Positions 21,202-33,084 of a DNA stretch of 64,000 nucleotides are shown here, in pieces. The DNA lies in NCBI GenBank assembly GCA_023101725.1, contig JALJCO010001038.1, positions 124,001 to 188,000 of the forward strand, written 5' to 3'. The position numbers and the translations under genes were made by a program. A model generated the notes under the pieces. That model searched no databases and was not told the origin of the DNA. It saw only the letters and a program-made list of their open reading frames with translations. Source of the stretch: Atherinomorus stipes (taxonomy: Eukaryota > Chordata > Actinopteri > Atheriniformes > Atherinidae). The first letter of the stretch is position 1, and the number at the start of each line of letters is the position of its first letter.

Positions 21202-24200
21202 AGGCCTCAGAGTTCCAGATTTCAACAACAGAGAAGTTCAATCTCAGACTGCAAGTGTATTTGTGGAGCTATCAGTTATCAGGCCCATCTCTGTGGAACC
21301 AGCTCCCAGTTTGGCTTCAGGAAGCAGAACCTTCTTAAACCATGCTGCAGCTCAGGATGGAAAATAACTGATGCAATCTGTTAGTTTCCTTAGCTAGGTA
21401 AAAACAATATTTTTATAAATCTGTATAAAATATCACAACTAGCTAATTTGGATCAGCATTTGTTTTGGAATATGTTTGTACAGTCAAAGTGTCTTGAGAT
21501 GATGTTCTTTTTTGAATTGTGGCTGTAGGCTACTGATAGAGCTGTATTACATTTTCAAGAAACTTAACCTTAGTCACAGGCCATGGCTCCTCAAATTCAG
21601 ATCACATCCCAACATACTCATCTTTATACTGTACACCCAATAACAGCTTTAATACAAGACAGATAAATGGCTTGTTAAACATTTTTCAAAGTTTTTACTT
21701 ATTCAAGTGCCATATTTGTTCCATCTTTTAGTTTAACTTTCCATAAGAAGAGGATGCAGCACAATGTGTCCTTGTAGGCTAATTATTGGAAAAGCTCATT
21801 GTTAGCATACAATTTTTAACGTTTAAATAGAGTCAGTGAATATGATGGAGTTAGGACAGTCCATGCTAAAATATAGGTATATGGCGGTAAAGTACATGGA
21901 ATAAATATTCCAATTTTGGAAGGACGTCAGTTTCTTTGAAAACCTGTTTGATTGATGAAACATCAAGGGGATAAAACTGTCACCGTTATCATTACCAACA
22001 CATCAGCTTGACTTTGAACACAACACAGTGCAACCTGCCAAGGAGAAATGCTAATTAGGCTAATTATAAAGCATAGATGTTATCCTGAGTGTGATATGAA
22101 CCACAAATGGATGCGGATGGAGGTGCCACTTTGGCATCATAATTGCATGTTACCATTCTGCTGCAGATGAGTGCATTAGATGGAGGATTGTCTGAAGCTA
22201 CCTGGCTGTTTTGCAGCATTGAGGTCTCTTCCATAAAACCCATTAGCTTCAGTGTAATATTGCACTAAGAGCGCCTGTTAAAATAAGGCACCGTTTTCTC
22301 ACGTTGACCCTGAATGTAGCCTGCGAGTGTTGAGGGCTTCAGATTACGGCAGTCAGTGAGCGGTAATTACATGACAACCTTTAAATAACCAAAGCCTACA
22401 GCTGCCATTTTATAATGTGTCTGTGCTGGTTTGTCTGCAAGAATATGGCCACAAGCATGTGTGGTCCAGAACACAGGAGAGCAGCAATTTGTAACAGCGG
22501 CTTGGCGGGAGAGGCTGCAGAGAGTACTTTATCTTTGCTGTTAGGTGGAAGCTATTTTTCTGCAGATTTGGTCAGTTATGACTCAGGCCCAAGCACATTG
22601 CTCACTGTAAATGTATCCCCTGTAATTAGATAATTGTCTCTTTATTTATAAAAAAAAATAGTGTTCCTGTGAAAAATAGTGCTCCTGTGACTTTACTTTG
22701 TAAAGTTGAGAAACTTATCACAAGATGTGTTATTGTGTACAAATATTGAATCGTCATTCATTTCTTTACTGTATGTATTATCGGAAAAACAAATGATACG
22801 GCAGGGGTCGGAATCTTTGAGAACCTAATGATTCAATTTAATTATTATTCAGATGGCTGCAATGCAATAACAAAACGATGAATCTTTTGCCCCTGTCTCT
22901 GGGGGCTGGGGGAAATCCTGCCCCAGGCTAGATTCAAAACATTCTGGGGCTTCAGCCCCACCCCGGGCATGAATTTACTGTTTAACAACCTTTTCCTGAA
23001 AAAACAATCCGATGAAAATCCAAATTACCCAGCTTTCTACCATCACTTGAACGCACCATGAATGCACGGAAGGTCCAGCCTAGCTCCCTTTGGTGTGGTG
23101 TATGTGTGAGCGTGTGTGTGTGAAGTCCGACGTCCGATTAGCCCCCCATCTGATGTCAGACAAAGCAAAAGTAAGTTTGTCAGCTACGTGTGCGCATGTG
23201 CAGAGGAGAGCAGCTGTCAAATTAAAGTATCAGCAGATGATGAAAGCGGAGATCGACAGAAAATATGAGAGAAAGCAGCAGTTACAACTCCTCAGCTTTT
23301 CAGCAGGAAAGTAAAAGGTAGATATCACAGTGGTGACTCATTTTTTTCTCCTTAAAAACAATATGAAAAAGTCAACATGAACCCCCCCAACATAAAAAAA
23401 ACAAGGCTGAAGTTAGCAGCACCTGCTTTCCCAGCTTCTGTTTTGATTTTGGCTTAAAGGGCAATTCCACTCAAATAATTTTCTACTGACAACATTTAAC
23501 CAGGTCCTGTGTAAAAACTACAACACAGACTTTTCAAACCTGGACTCAGATGTTCTTTAGGGACTGTAGGTTAATTAAAGCTCTGTTTCTGATTTGTGAA
23601 ACCTATAAATGAATAAATGAGGAGAAAATGAGAACAAATGAGGAGAAGAAAACAAATTAGGAAGAAAAAGAAGAGCAAATAATGAGATAAGAAGAGCAGG
23701 TGAGAAGAGAACGTGATGATGAGGAGGGTCAGTGATGAGTCAAAGAGAATACAAAAGGTGAATACTGTATGAACTGTTCTGCTTGAGTGCAGGGAATGTG
23801 TTTTAGCAACATGGTAAACATTTCATTGTTGATTTTGTGGTTAATTAATTTTTTTTAATTAACCACAATTTATCCACTGCAATATATCTATCATTGCCTT
23901 CTAAAACACATTTTTGTAGCGAAAGACAAGAGAAAAGCTCATCTAATTCTTTCAAATTTACACCTGTTACGACTCCGGGCTAGGCCCAGGTTGTCCTTAA
24001 AAGCTGGAGACGCCCCTGGTCTTAGGTCGATCATATTTCTATCAGAATTTTTACCACATTCTTCCATGTCTGACCACAAGCTATTATCCCGTCAAGAGCT
24101 GCCTATTGTCTTGCACACAGTTATGTTTTGGTTGTGTTGACCCACCATGCCCTTTTTACGTAGTCTTTTTGGTTGACTTGAAGCAAACCGCGAGCTACGC

Positions 24201-25428
24201 TTGTTCACTTCTTTGATCTGTGCCAGAGTTTGTGTGTTCACACCTCCCCAAACAAACTAGAGTTTCTGAGCTTAGAAGCCACCCACAGAAGCTGAAATAC
24301 TTGCACATGCCAGCTTTTAGAATGTGATGGTCAGATTTTGCACGCAGCCATCATGCCACAGACTGTCCAGTTCTAAGGAGCTTAAAAGTGAATATTTGAA
24401 CTGTGCAGTTTTATTCTTCATCTTACACAAAGTTTCTGCCAATTATTTAGGTAGTCTTCTAGAATAGTTCTTCAGGTTTCTTGAAGAATTTCCAGGCTCT
24501 TCTTTGGATATTTCTGCCTTTTCTATCATTCATACAGTACCTCAGCTATTTCTCCCATTTCTATTAATTAAGATTAGCTTCTAGACAGCCACCCTTCCAT
24601 GGAGACCATTTCTGATGAGGTTTTGGCACAGAGATAGATTCGCTGAGGGTCCAGATGCATCTCTCAGGTCCTGTGTTAGGTCCTTGCTGGATTTGTTCTT
24701 ATTTCTTAAGGACATCACTGTCAGATCCTATTCATATACAGAAGTGGTTTTTAGTCTTGACATATTTCCTTTTTTTGCCTCCCCCTGTCCAGTTACCTGA
24801 GATGGACACACTGCTCACCATGCTGAGATATGCAAAGTTTTCAGCTAACAGCTCTTTAGGCCAAACATCCTATTTAAAGCTGGTTCTTTGCACCATCACA
24901 ACATTGATTCATCCCTTGAGTTAGGAGGCTTTTTTTTTTTACTTGAATGATATATAGGTCTGTCTTAAAAATCTTGTCCTAACAAAAACTGTATGCTTGG
25001 AAGAGAAATATAAGAAAACGGGGGGTGAATCAGGATTTTTTTTTTCATTGAACCAAGAAGTCATTTACGTCAGAGATGAACCTACAGTATGCACCACCTG
25101 GATTAACGTCAAGCAAACAGACAGTTCAATGCTGCACAGATGGATACTGGAATACCGGGAACTTTACAGCATTACTGACATGCTAAGACTTTCCACCAGG
25201 AAAGTGTGGAGGACAACTCTAGATGCTTATTCAAAGCGAACAGCACAAGTCTCCCATTGGAGAAACGATCTATGACAAAACAACAAAGATCAGGAACACC
25301 TATAAAAACTGGCACTTAGTGACAAGGTGTTAGGTGAACAATCCAAGCAGCTGAAATACCCACATTCAATTAAAGATAAAAAACAAACTAAAGAATGAAA
25401 AATTGATTGACCCTTTTAGTACAAAAAG
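21202..25428. other. No gene seen; partly unique-looking DNA
   Basis: 21950-22450 holds several TAATTA/CTAATTA core motifs and no repeat hallmarks, and could be conserved non-coding DNA. 23600-23750 is strongly purine-rich (GAG/GAAA). A 92-codon frame at 24997-25275 on the plus strand is not recognised. No transposon ends identified. Confidence 0.35.
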
Positions 25429-25625
25429 GTAGCGTAGTCAAGACCACACCACCAAGACCAAGACATTACTGAGACCAAGTACCAAGACATTTCAGAGACC
25501 AGGGACCAAGACCAAAATTACCCAATCTTGTACAAATACCAGGGTCTCGGGCCCTGGTCTCAGTAATGTCTTGGTACTTGGTCTCAGTAATGTCTTGGTA
25601 ATGTGGTCTTGACTACAACACTACC
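25429..25625. mobile_element. Fold-back MITE rich in GACCAAG
   Basis: The left half 'gtagtcaagaccac...accaagacattactgagacc' and the right half 'ggtctcagtaatgtcttggt...gtggtcttgactac' are near-perfect inverted copies, so the 197 bp can fold into one long hairpin. This matches a common fish GTAGTCAAGACC MITE type. It ends about 50 bp before the piggyBac insertion. Confidence 0.75.
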
Positions 25626-25681
25626 TAAAGGTATTAGAGCTAATTTTCCTTTTTAAATAGTCTTGCATGTCATCAAGTTAA

Positions 25682-27556
25682 CTCACTGAGTGCCATTAGT
25701 GGCGTTCGCTGCTAATTTAAATCCAACCGTTCTGTCCCATTCATGGCGTTTCCCGCCAATTGCTTTTTTTAAAAAATATGAAACGCATGAGAAGAGTCTG
25801 ATATGTTTAAAGGGACATTGTGTAACAATTGTATATCGCAAGCCATTCACTAGTACTTTTCATGCTGCGTTCGCATGAAACCGGGCAGACAGACGACAGC
25901 CGTTGCATGTAAAGGCATCAACAGCCTCTATGTGAAGACGTGGTCTGTCAGTTACAGTGACTTCAGTCCACATCTGATATGTTGTCATGGCAATGTCGTA
26001 TTGTTTTCCCTGACCCATGTTTTAACGTCTTTCTCTCGGCTTCTGTGATTAAAATTACATCTGGTTTGTTACTGACGGCCGTCTGCCTGACTGTACGTGA
26101 ACCCGGCATCAGTGTAACGCTGGTTCCTCCTCACTGCACCCACGGCGTCACACTTCTACCCAACGTAAAAACATGGCGACACACGTCGTAGCCACTACCG
26201 AGCCGACCCCTCTGTTATATGAATGATACAAACGGCAAAATCGTAAAGAGGAGAAATGGCGAGGGGAGCGGCAGGTGTCGGGGCGTGGAAGCAACTATCG
26301 ATTACAGAAAGTTTGAGTTGCGGCAGTGCTAGAGGCGGAGGCGGTGAGGCACTCGAGAGGAAGGAAGGTGGCGATCCTGGAGGGGAGACGTCAGTGGAGG
26401 CGAGCAGCTCATCTGCGGTGGAAGGACAAGTTTTGTCCGAGCCCCATGAGGAAAGTCAGCGAACTTCAAAGAGAGGCCGCTCCTCAGCAACCAGTCAGCA
26501 GGATTCATCAAATGAATCTGAGCTTAGCGAACCTGACCCAGATTCATCAGAGGAATGGTTACCGTCTGGAACGTCTGGTGGCAGCAGGGACTTGTCTCCA
26601 GACACAGAGGAGAGACGGCGGAGTGTGGCCAGCATTACAACCGGTACCACCAATGATTCAGTCAGCGGCCCCAGCAGCAGAGGATGGCCATGACGACGGC
26701 CATCCTAAAAGCCGTCGTCATGGTGAGAAGGAAGAGGCGCAGCGGCTGAAATCCGGCTGGCAGCTGCACCACATCACCTTCATGGTGTATCCAGGTCCCC
26801 GGGGCACTGCTGAGGAGCTGGATTCCAACCGGCCGGTGAATTTTCTGGAGCTGCTTCTCACCGATGAGCTGCTCGGGCATATAATGGAGCAGACAAACCT
26901 GTTTGCCCGGCAGTTTTTTGAGGTCAACCCAGAGAAGAGGCCACACAGCCGGGGGCACACATGGAGACCCATGTCAGTCTGAGAGTTTTTCTTTTTTCAA
27001 ACAGAAAAACATTTTTTGTAAGGTATTTGTAAATGAATGGTTTACCATCAAAAGCTGTTTCTGTTGATTTTGCTTTATAGATGTAAACAGCTCATGCTGT
27101 ATGTTTAAAAAAGTCAAAAAAGGTATTTGTGTATAAATGGTTAATGTAAATAAATGTTTTACCATCATAAGTTATTGTCTCAGTGCTGTTTTTGTTGTTC
27201 TATAGAAGTAAAAAGCTACAAATGTTTGAGAAGCCACTAAAACAAAAAAATGTTGGCATTAGGCTCTGTTCTGCCCTCTCTGCAGAAAAAGCTAATTTTG
27301 TCAGATTTTTGGTCAGAATCTGATGTTTTTGCTGAAACCACACTATGTTCAACAGCTGATTTCTAAAGAACAGAAAGTGCTAGAAACATTTTTTTTTCTG
27401 ATGAAAGAAAAAAGTTAGATGTTCCTTTGGGTAATGTAAAAAAATGTTGTAGTCATGAAACTAAATATTCCGTGGGTCTTGAAAGATCAGTGAAAATAGC
27501 CCAAAACGCTGGCACCCAGGGACTATCTGCTCTGAAAATGGCTGGCACTCAATGAG
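25682..27556 (+). mobile_element. piggyBac element with internal deletion
   Basis: TTAA flanks both ends (25678-25681 and 27557-27560). Termini CTCACTGAGTGCCATTA and, inverted, CTCATTGAGTGCCAGCC pair over the first dozen bases. A relic transposase N-terminus lies at 26256-26982. The catalytic region expected next is absent: only about 570 bp of AT-rich non-coding DNA remain before the right end. Confidence 0.88.
26256..26982 (+). pseudogene. piggyBac transposase N-terminal relic
   Basis: The first frame (ATG 26256 to 26693) is low-complexity and acidic/serine-rich, with SEPDPDSSEEW, as in the disordered N-terminus of piggyBac-derived proteins. Near 26690 the homology shifts frame. Frame 26326-26982 then gives NRPVNFLELLLTDELL and EQTNLFARQFF, the start of the DDE_Tnp_1_7 domain, before stopping. 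The DDD catalytic residues and C-terminal zinc finger are missing. An inverted repeat (CATGACGACGGC / GCCGTCGTCATG, about 26688-26722) coincides with the frame break. The product cannot be an active transposase. Confidence 0.8.
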
Positions 27557-27560
27557 TTAA

Positions 27561-28950
27561 TAATGAGTATGTTCTGAAAACACACTTTGACTGACCTGTT
27601 AACAGATATAGGAAGTTCATGACTTGACTCTTGACACTGTCATCTTTTTTAAACAAAAAACTTAAATGAGGCTACATCCATTATGTTTGGGTTGTGTTGT
27701 GATGAGACAGAAGTAGTTTCTTTACCTTTCCATATTTGCGCTACTTCCTGCTGCCTCAGAACGGTCACATGGTGTCTTGCCAGCTGTTCTTTTGGAAGTT
27801 TGTTTGAAGGATCAGATAAAAACCTGTACCTGACCATCATAAACGACACCGTCTCATCTGCGATCAATGGTCAGACAGCAACACGTCACCCTTACCACTG
27901 ATCGGTGCTGTAATTCCCAGGCTGTGTGACCTGAGAAGGGCCGCTGTGAGAAGACATAAGTTAGTCAGTCTTTGTTGCACCGACACTCTAAAGTGGCTGT
28001 TTTCACCTTGTCTGAGAAGCAGCAGCAGCTGCCACTAATGCTCTCCTCCGGCTCTGACATCGGCTGATTGGTGTGTCATTGAGCTCTGAGCTTTATTCCA
28101 CTCTCCATCAGAGCTGAAAGCTGAAGGGTCCCTGTCTTTCTGGTTGAACCAGCACCCCCCATCCACCCACACACAGGGCCTCCATGTGCAAGGTCACCAG
28201 ACGAGGTGTGTGTGGGAGACCTTGGTTGAATGGGGTATAATATGAATACAATCATGCTGAGTGGCGAAATAATGGTGCCGTAAATTCAATAAACAACCTG
28301 GTGGACCTGACATCCCCTTCCCTTCATGACATCTTTTTCTGACAGGACAAAGTAATACAGCACTCCCCAGAGAGTCCCTGAAAACAGTCAATTCTCTGTA
28401 CTAAATGTCAAAGCAGCCATGCATGGAAATATGAAAATGGAAGAGTAGAGGAGGAGGCACTTAACAGAGAGGAGAGGACAGCAGCTCCTGTTATCAGCAG
28501 GAATCCCTCTCAGTATCTGTCTGAGTGTCTGAACTCTGGAGAAATAAAATACAGTTAACAGGATGCAGAGAGAAGGATGGGCTGCAACAGCGAGATGCCA
28601 AAATAAGCCGCAATCCCTCCACGACTGGGTTTTAGTTCAGCTGCAGGTCTGTTAGTGTTCATGCCACTTCAAAGACATCTCAGATCTCTGTCAGTGTGGT
28701 CTAAAAAGACGGTCTCATGATTAAAAGGTTAACAAAAACTAACATTTTCTCACCATACAACTGTCAAACTAATGTACTGGGAGGTTACTTTGGTATATTT
28801 TTCAGACGGGGCACAACTTGTACCCAGTGAGCCTGAAAGACATATTTTTCTAACCCTAATTGATGAGTTTTTAATAAAGCAGAGTGAAAGGAAAACAACT
28901 TTGAGGTTTTGGGGTATCCAATCAATAAAGTTTATAACCCTTTATATTGA
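27561..28950. other. No gene seen
   Basis: Ordinary DNA with short frames only. No element boundaries recognised. Confidence 0.4.
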
Positions 28951-28952
28951 AG

Positions 28953-29280
28953 ACCCACAATGTAACTTTAAGACCTTAAAAATTCTGACTCGTTTTGATG
29001 GCACACCAACTTTCATTATGCACATTTTCAAACCTTCACTGCCCAGAGGCATCCCGAGGCTCAGAAACTGCACTTTGTAACTCCGGGACGGGGCTGTGAC
29101 GTTGCAGCCGACTATTGGTTGTGCACCACGTCACTTACTAGCAAATGGATATGCTGTATGAACCAAATATGAACACAAGTGTTTTTAACGGGGATCATGT
29201 CAGATTTGGTGAAGAAACGCAAGGAAACATTAATGGGGGAAGAGAGGAAAAGAAAGAGAGGAAGGGACAAAACAAGAGTC
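28953..29280 (+). repeat. Dispersed element B, 5' region with start codon (copy B1)
   Basis: This stretch aligns by eye over about 280 bp with the reverse complement of 55790-56072, including 'ctgcccag', 'ttgcagccga' and 'attggttgtgcacc'. Both copies keep an ATG at the same place (29197 here) followed by a lysine/arginine-rich start (MSDLVKKRKETLM...). The continuation (ERKRKRGRDKTRV) resembles the basic N-terminus of repetitive uncharacterised fish proteins of KRERDRARxRTRVNIG type. Similarity stops at 29280, where an antisense LINE fragment begins. I read it as the promoter/5' UTR and first codons of a transposon-encoded gene, truncated here. Confidence 0.6.
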
Positions 29281-29620
29281 AAGCCTTTCAAGACTTTAAA
29301 AGAAAACAAGTAATTTAAATTCAATACAGAAGTGGACTGGGGACAATATGGGGTCATATGTTCCCGCCTGGACATGCCTACCAAAAATCAAGCAGTGGCA
29401 TTTTGAACGACCTGCAGGCCGGGGATGGAAGCCGGCCTGCCGGCCTGATTCAGGTTGACAAAAAGGGTGTTACAGTGATCCAGTTTGGCACTAACAAAAG
29501 TGTGAATAGCCTTCTCCAGGTCACAGAAAAGGTTTGCCCTTTGGAGAAAAGACGCAGTTCGAAGAAGCTAGTTCTGACCATTGTACAGATCAGGCAATTG
29601 GTTCATTTTGGGGTTGCAAC
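29281..29620 (-). pseudogene. L2/Jockey-like reverse transcriptase fragment
   Basis: The complement of 29399-29561 translates with no stop to a block containing DLEKAIHTFVSAKLDHCN and LQVVQNATA, the conserved C-terminal RT region (HAFVTSRLDYCN...LQLVQNAAARL) of fish LINEs. After a stop, other frames continue with RREHMTP and FSFKVLKGL, matching the next conserved block. Frameshifts and stops make it dead. Neither the FADD active site nor a 3' tail is present. Confidence 0.8.
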
Positions 29621-29799
29621 ACTCTTGCCCATATATTGGTTTTGCAAAAAAATTTCCATTTTCACCTCTGTGCTCGGGTCCAGCTTCCATATTTCTTCAA
29701 GTTTAACACTGATGATTTGGCCACAAATGTGTTGAAGGAGGAAGAATTTGTTGGACTCTAATGCAACACATCGCAGTACAAGTCTAACACCCATCCCGC

Positions 29800-30557
29800 A
29801 CATTTTACAGTCTTTTCACTTGGCTCTAAACCAGAGATGGTTTGGATTTGGAGAAAAATACTTGGTTTTGGTTGTAAAAATATGCATGGTTAAATATATT
29901 AGCATTTAATGGGTCAGACTCATCATGTGAAACTGAAGCTGCCTCACATCAAACAACAGTGTGGGGAGATTTTACTATGTCATAACTCATGACTACAATT
30001 AGCATCCATTTCATATTTTCTGCTGAGTCTGGACTCTTTGCAGAGGGCTTATTTAGTTCTTTAAAAGTATAATCAGATATTACTACCCTGCTCTCTGACT
30101 GGACTATGTAAGACTCCGTCATGGTCGATGGTGTGATTTTTCCCTCCTCAGCTGGTTCTCTGCAGGTGAGCAGGTCCTCAGCTCGGTCATAAACCTTTCA
30201 GCAGCTGCTCACAGAAGGCCATTCAGCTTTGATGGACGTCACATCTGATGAAGGCGGCGCTGCTCCAAGACCCTTAAAGGACACTTCCTGCATGATTACA
30301 TTTACATTTAAAGGGTCACTTCAACCAAATCACACAACATCTACTCCTCTCCATACCAGTCCATGCGTCCCCTTGGAGCTTTATGTGATAAGACTGCCAA
30401 AGCTATTCCCAGTACAATGCAGGTGAGAGGAAAACTGCAGCGATCCAGCATATTCTGAATATTTAGCCATTTATGAAAAATATATACTATCACTTATTTG
30501 TGAAACACATTGCTGCATTTTTTATTTCATTTAGGGAATATACACAGTTTTTTATAC
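29800..30557. other. No gene seen
   Basis: AT-rich DNA, short frames only. Confidence 0.4.
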
Positions 30558-30560
30558 ATA

Positions 30561-30563
30561 TTT

Positions 30564-30594
<31 letters not shown>

Positions 30595-30596
30595 GG
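30561..30596. repeat. T13-G23 homopolymer junction
   Basis: Thirteen T pass directly into twenty-three G. A similar T12-G20 junction lies at 47202-47233. The G run could form a G-quadruplex. Confidence 0.95.
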
Positions 30597-30779
30597 TTAT
30601 ACTAGCGGTAATTCCTGTGACATGGCTTTGTAATAAGTATGATATTACATGTATTGTATGATTAACAAAATGTAAAATGTATATGTAATAGTATAATACT
30701 TCAATACTTTTATCTTCCATCCAGGCAAGACTGCACTAACAACCTTAAAATCAGCTCTGCTTCATGATGTGTTCATGAA

Positions 30780-31625
30780 CTGTGTAACAGACCTCCACGA
30801 ACAGCATCAGTGTTTATGGCACATGATATAAAAAATCATATTAATTGCATGTGACAGCTGAATGTTGCGAAGGCACGTTACATTTCTGAACTTCATTACA
30901 GAATAATCAAGAATAATCATCAATAAATGACTGAAACGTGGTGATTAAAAAACCCCACTGGTGACAAAAAAGGTTCATTTTTGTTTAAAGTTCCAATGAA
31001 ACCGTTTCATGCAGTGGAGTCGCGTTAAATATCCTTAAAGTTCACATCTCAGATAACATGCTGGAATAAACACCTACAGCTGATCCATTTTAAGCTACTG
31101 CCGCAATGTGCATTCTCCATGTGCAGGAGGAAAAACTCCGGCTGCTCCTCACTGGGGCGACTGGTTCCTCCTCCATCTCAGTTTAAACTAAAATAGACCT
31201 ATAAACCTCCATAAACTGGTGTTGGTTCTTACACCGGAGAAGTCAATTTAAACCGGCTGGCAGCCACTAACAGGACAGAGAAACAAAACCTAAAACGCAT
31301 CTCACAGCTGTGCTGCATTCAAGACAGCTGGGAAATAACATGATCATCATCAGCCCAACAAGGATAAAACTATTAAAAATACATGTGGGCTTTGTTACAA
31401 AACCAATAATGAAATCAATTAAATCTAGGATATTTTAGGGGGGTTAAGAATCTTTCAGGGGCTCCAGTTCCTCTAAAACAACATCTTTGTCCCTGGTAGA
31501 GTTTAAAAACACTGATATTAGTGTCTGATTTTGAAGTGGTTAATATGTTTTCTGACGCGAGCTCTGTCCGCGGTGCTGGAGCCTCATGTGAGGATGCGGG
31601 GGGGTAGCGGAGAAACTCTAAGGAG
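30780..31625 (+). repeat. Dispersed repeat C (copy C1)
   Basis: The unit shares long blocks, same orientation and order, with 62990-63625: 'cacatgatataa', 'gacagctgggaaataaca', 'atgtgggctttgtta', 'aataatgaaatcaat', 'ctggtagag', 'aagtggtta' and 'gctctgtccgcg'. No coding domain is seen. A hAT-type terminus shortly to the right may be the end of the same element. Confidence 0.7.
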
Positions 31626-31789
31626 AACACACATAGCAGCTATGATGCTGTCATGTTCACCAGGTAAACCAGGGCTGGTAGAGGAGGGGGGCGCCCTGCC
31701 TATATGGTTGGAAACACTGAAATAGAACCAAACATGCTTTATTTCACCTTTTTGAAGTTTATTATATTGTCTCACTGGGTTTGCATGGG

Positions 31790-31846
31790 CTGGACATTTT
31801 ACTCTTGCGGGCCGGATGTGGCCCGCAGGCCGCTAATTGGGGACGC
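31790..31846 (+). mobile_element. hAT-type right terminus
   Basis: 'gcgggccggatgtggcccgc' followed by 'aggccgctaattggggacg' and 'cctg' is the characteristic end of many vertebrate hAT elements (GGGCCGGATTTGGCCCGCGGGCCGCCAATTGGGGACCCCTG). The matching left end was not found, so the element is partial or its left end has decayed. Confidence 0.6.
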
Positions 31847-32044
31847 CTGGTGTAGAAGGTGTAGTCTTTAAAAGAAAATCAGAATGACATCTTTTCTTGG
31901 AAAACTGCAAATATCTGGGAATTTTCAGCATCTGCCTTTTATGATGTTCTTCATTCGTTGGGTGATTTGCTAACCCTTTAGTTTCTTTATTTGGATAAAA
32001 AAAGTCCCAGTTTTTATGAAAAAGAAGAGAAAATATTCAAAATT

Positions 32045-32935
32045 GCAAGTTTAGAGGGGTAGTTACAATCTAATGTTTGTCAGACCACCTCTAGCTTTGA
32101 CTACGGCAGCATTCGCTGTGGCATTGTTTCGATAAGCTTCTGCAGTGTCACAAGATTTATTTCCATAGTGCTGCATTGATTTTTCACCAAGATCTTGTAT
32201 TGATGATGGTCGAGTCTGACCGCTGCACACAGCCTTCTCAAGCACATCCCAGAGATTCTCAATGGGGTTCAGGTCTGGCCAATCCATGTGTGAAAATGAT
32301 GTCTCATGCTCCCTGAACCAGTTTTTCACAATTTGAGCCTGATGAATTCTGGCATTGTCGTCTTGGAATATGCCTGTTCCATCAGGGAAGAAAAATCCAT
32401 CGATGGAATAACCTGGTCATTCAGTATATTCAGGTATCAGCTGACCTCATTCTTTAAGCTCATACTGTTGCTGAACCTGGACCTGAGCAACTGCAGCAAC
32501 CACAGATCAACACACCGCCCCCACAGGTTTGTACAGTAGGCACTAGGCATGATGCTGCATCACTTCATCTGCCTCTCCGGCCACATTTCTTCCTTGATGG
32601 GTCCCCACTATCCTTCCAGTTTTTAATAATGTGTTGGACAGTTCTGAACCCAATTTAAGTAGTTTCTGGATCTCCTTAGATGTTTTCTCTGCTTGATGCC
32701 AATGATTTGACCCTTCTCAGACAGACTAACATCTTTTCCACGACCACGGATGTGTCTTTCCACATGATTGTTTAGGAAATGAGAAGTGACTCATTGCACC
32801 GGTTGGGGTCAAATAACTTTTTGCCAGCTGAAAGATAATTGCCCATGCAGTAATTAGCCAATAGGAGGCTCGTACCTATTTGCTTAGTTAAATCCAGGTG
32901 GCAACTTTTTTTTTTTTATTTTGGACCAGGCAGTG
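32045..32935 (-). pseudogene. Antisense Tc1-like transposon relic
   Basis: On the minus strand the 5' terminus reads CACTGCCTGGTCCAAAATAA (ending at 32935), a Tc1 inverted repeat. The transposase C-terminus lies at 32063-32340: [17 protein letters not shown], then [15 protein letters not shown] (third catalytic acid, E), then [19 protein letters not shown] block with the second catalytic D is in another frame near 32350. The N-terminal HTH region is largely unrecognisable. Several frameshifts are needed to join the pieces. The left inverted repeat was not identified. Confidence 0.8.
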
Positions 32936-33084
32936 TGTTTATCACTGGAGTGAGTTTCAACTTACTTCATCCCCTTATTTTAGTTGAAGGAGGTTGCTGA
33001 TGCTAATGCTAGTGCACGTCAATGGAATTCTGCGCTAGCCTGTCATTGAAAACAATCTTATCTACTCCACAGAACACCCAAGGC

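Noticed and set aside
24997..25275. 92-codon plus-strand ORF
   Set aside because: Unrecognised sequence with no supporting splice or promoter signals; kept only as a note in the surrounding stretch.
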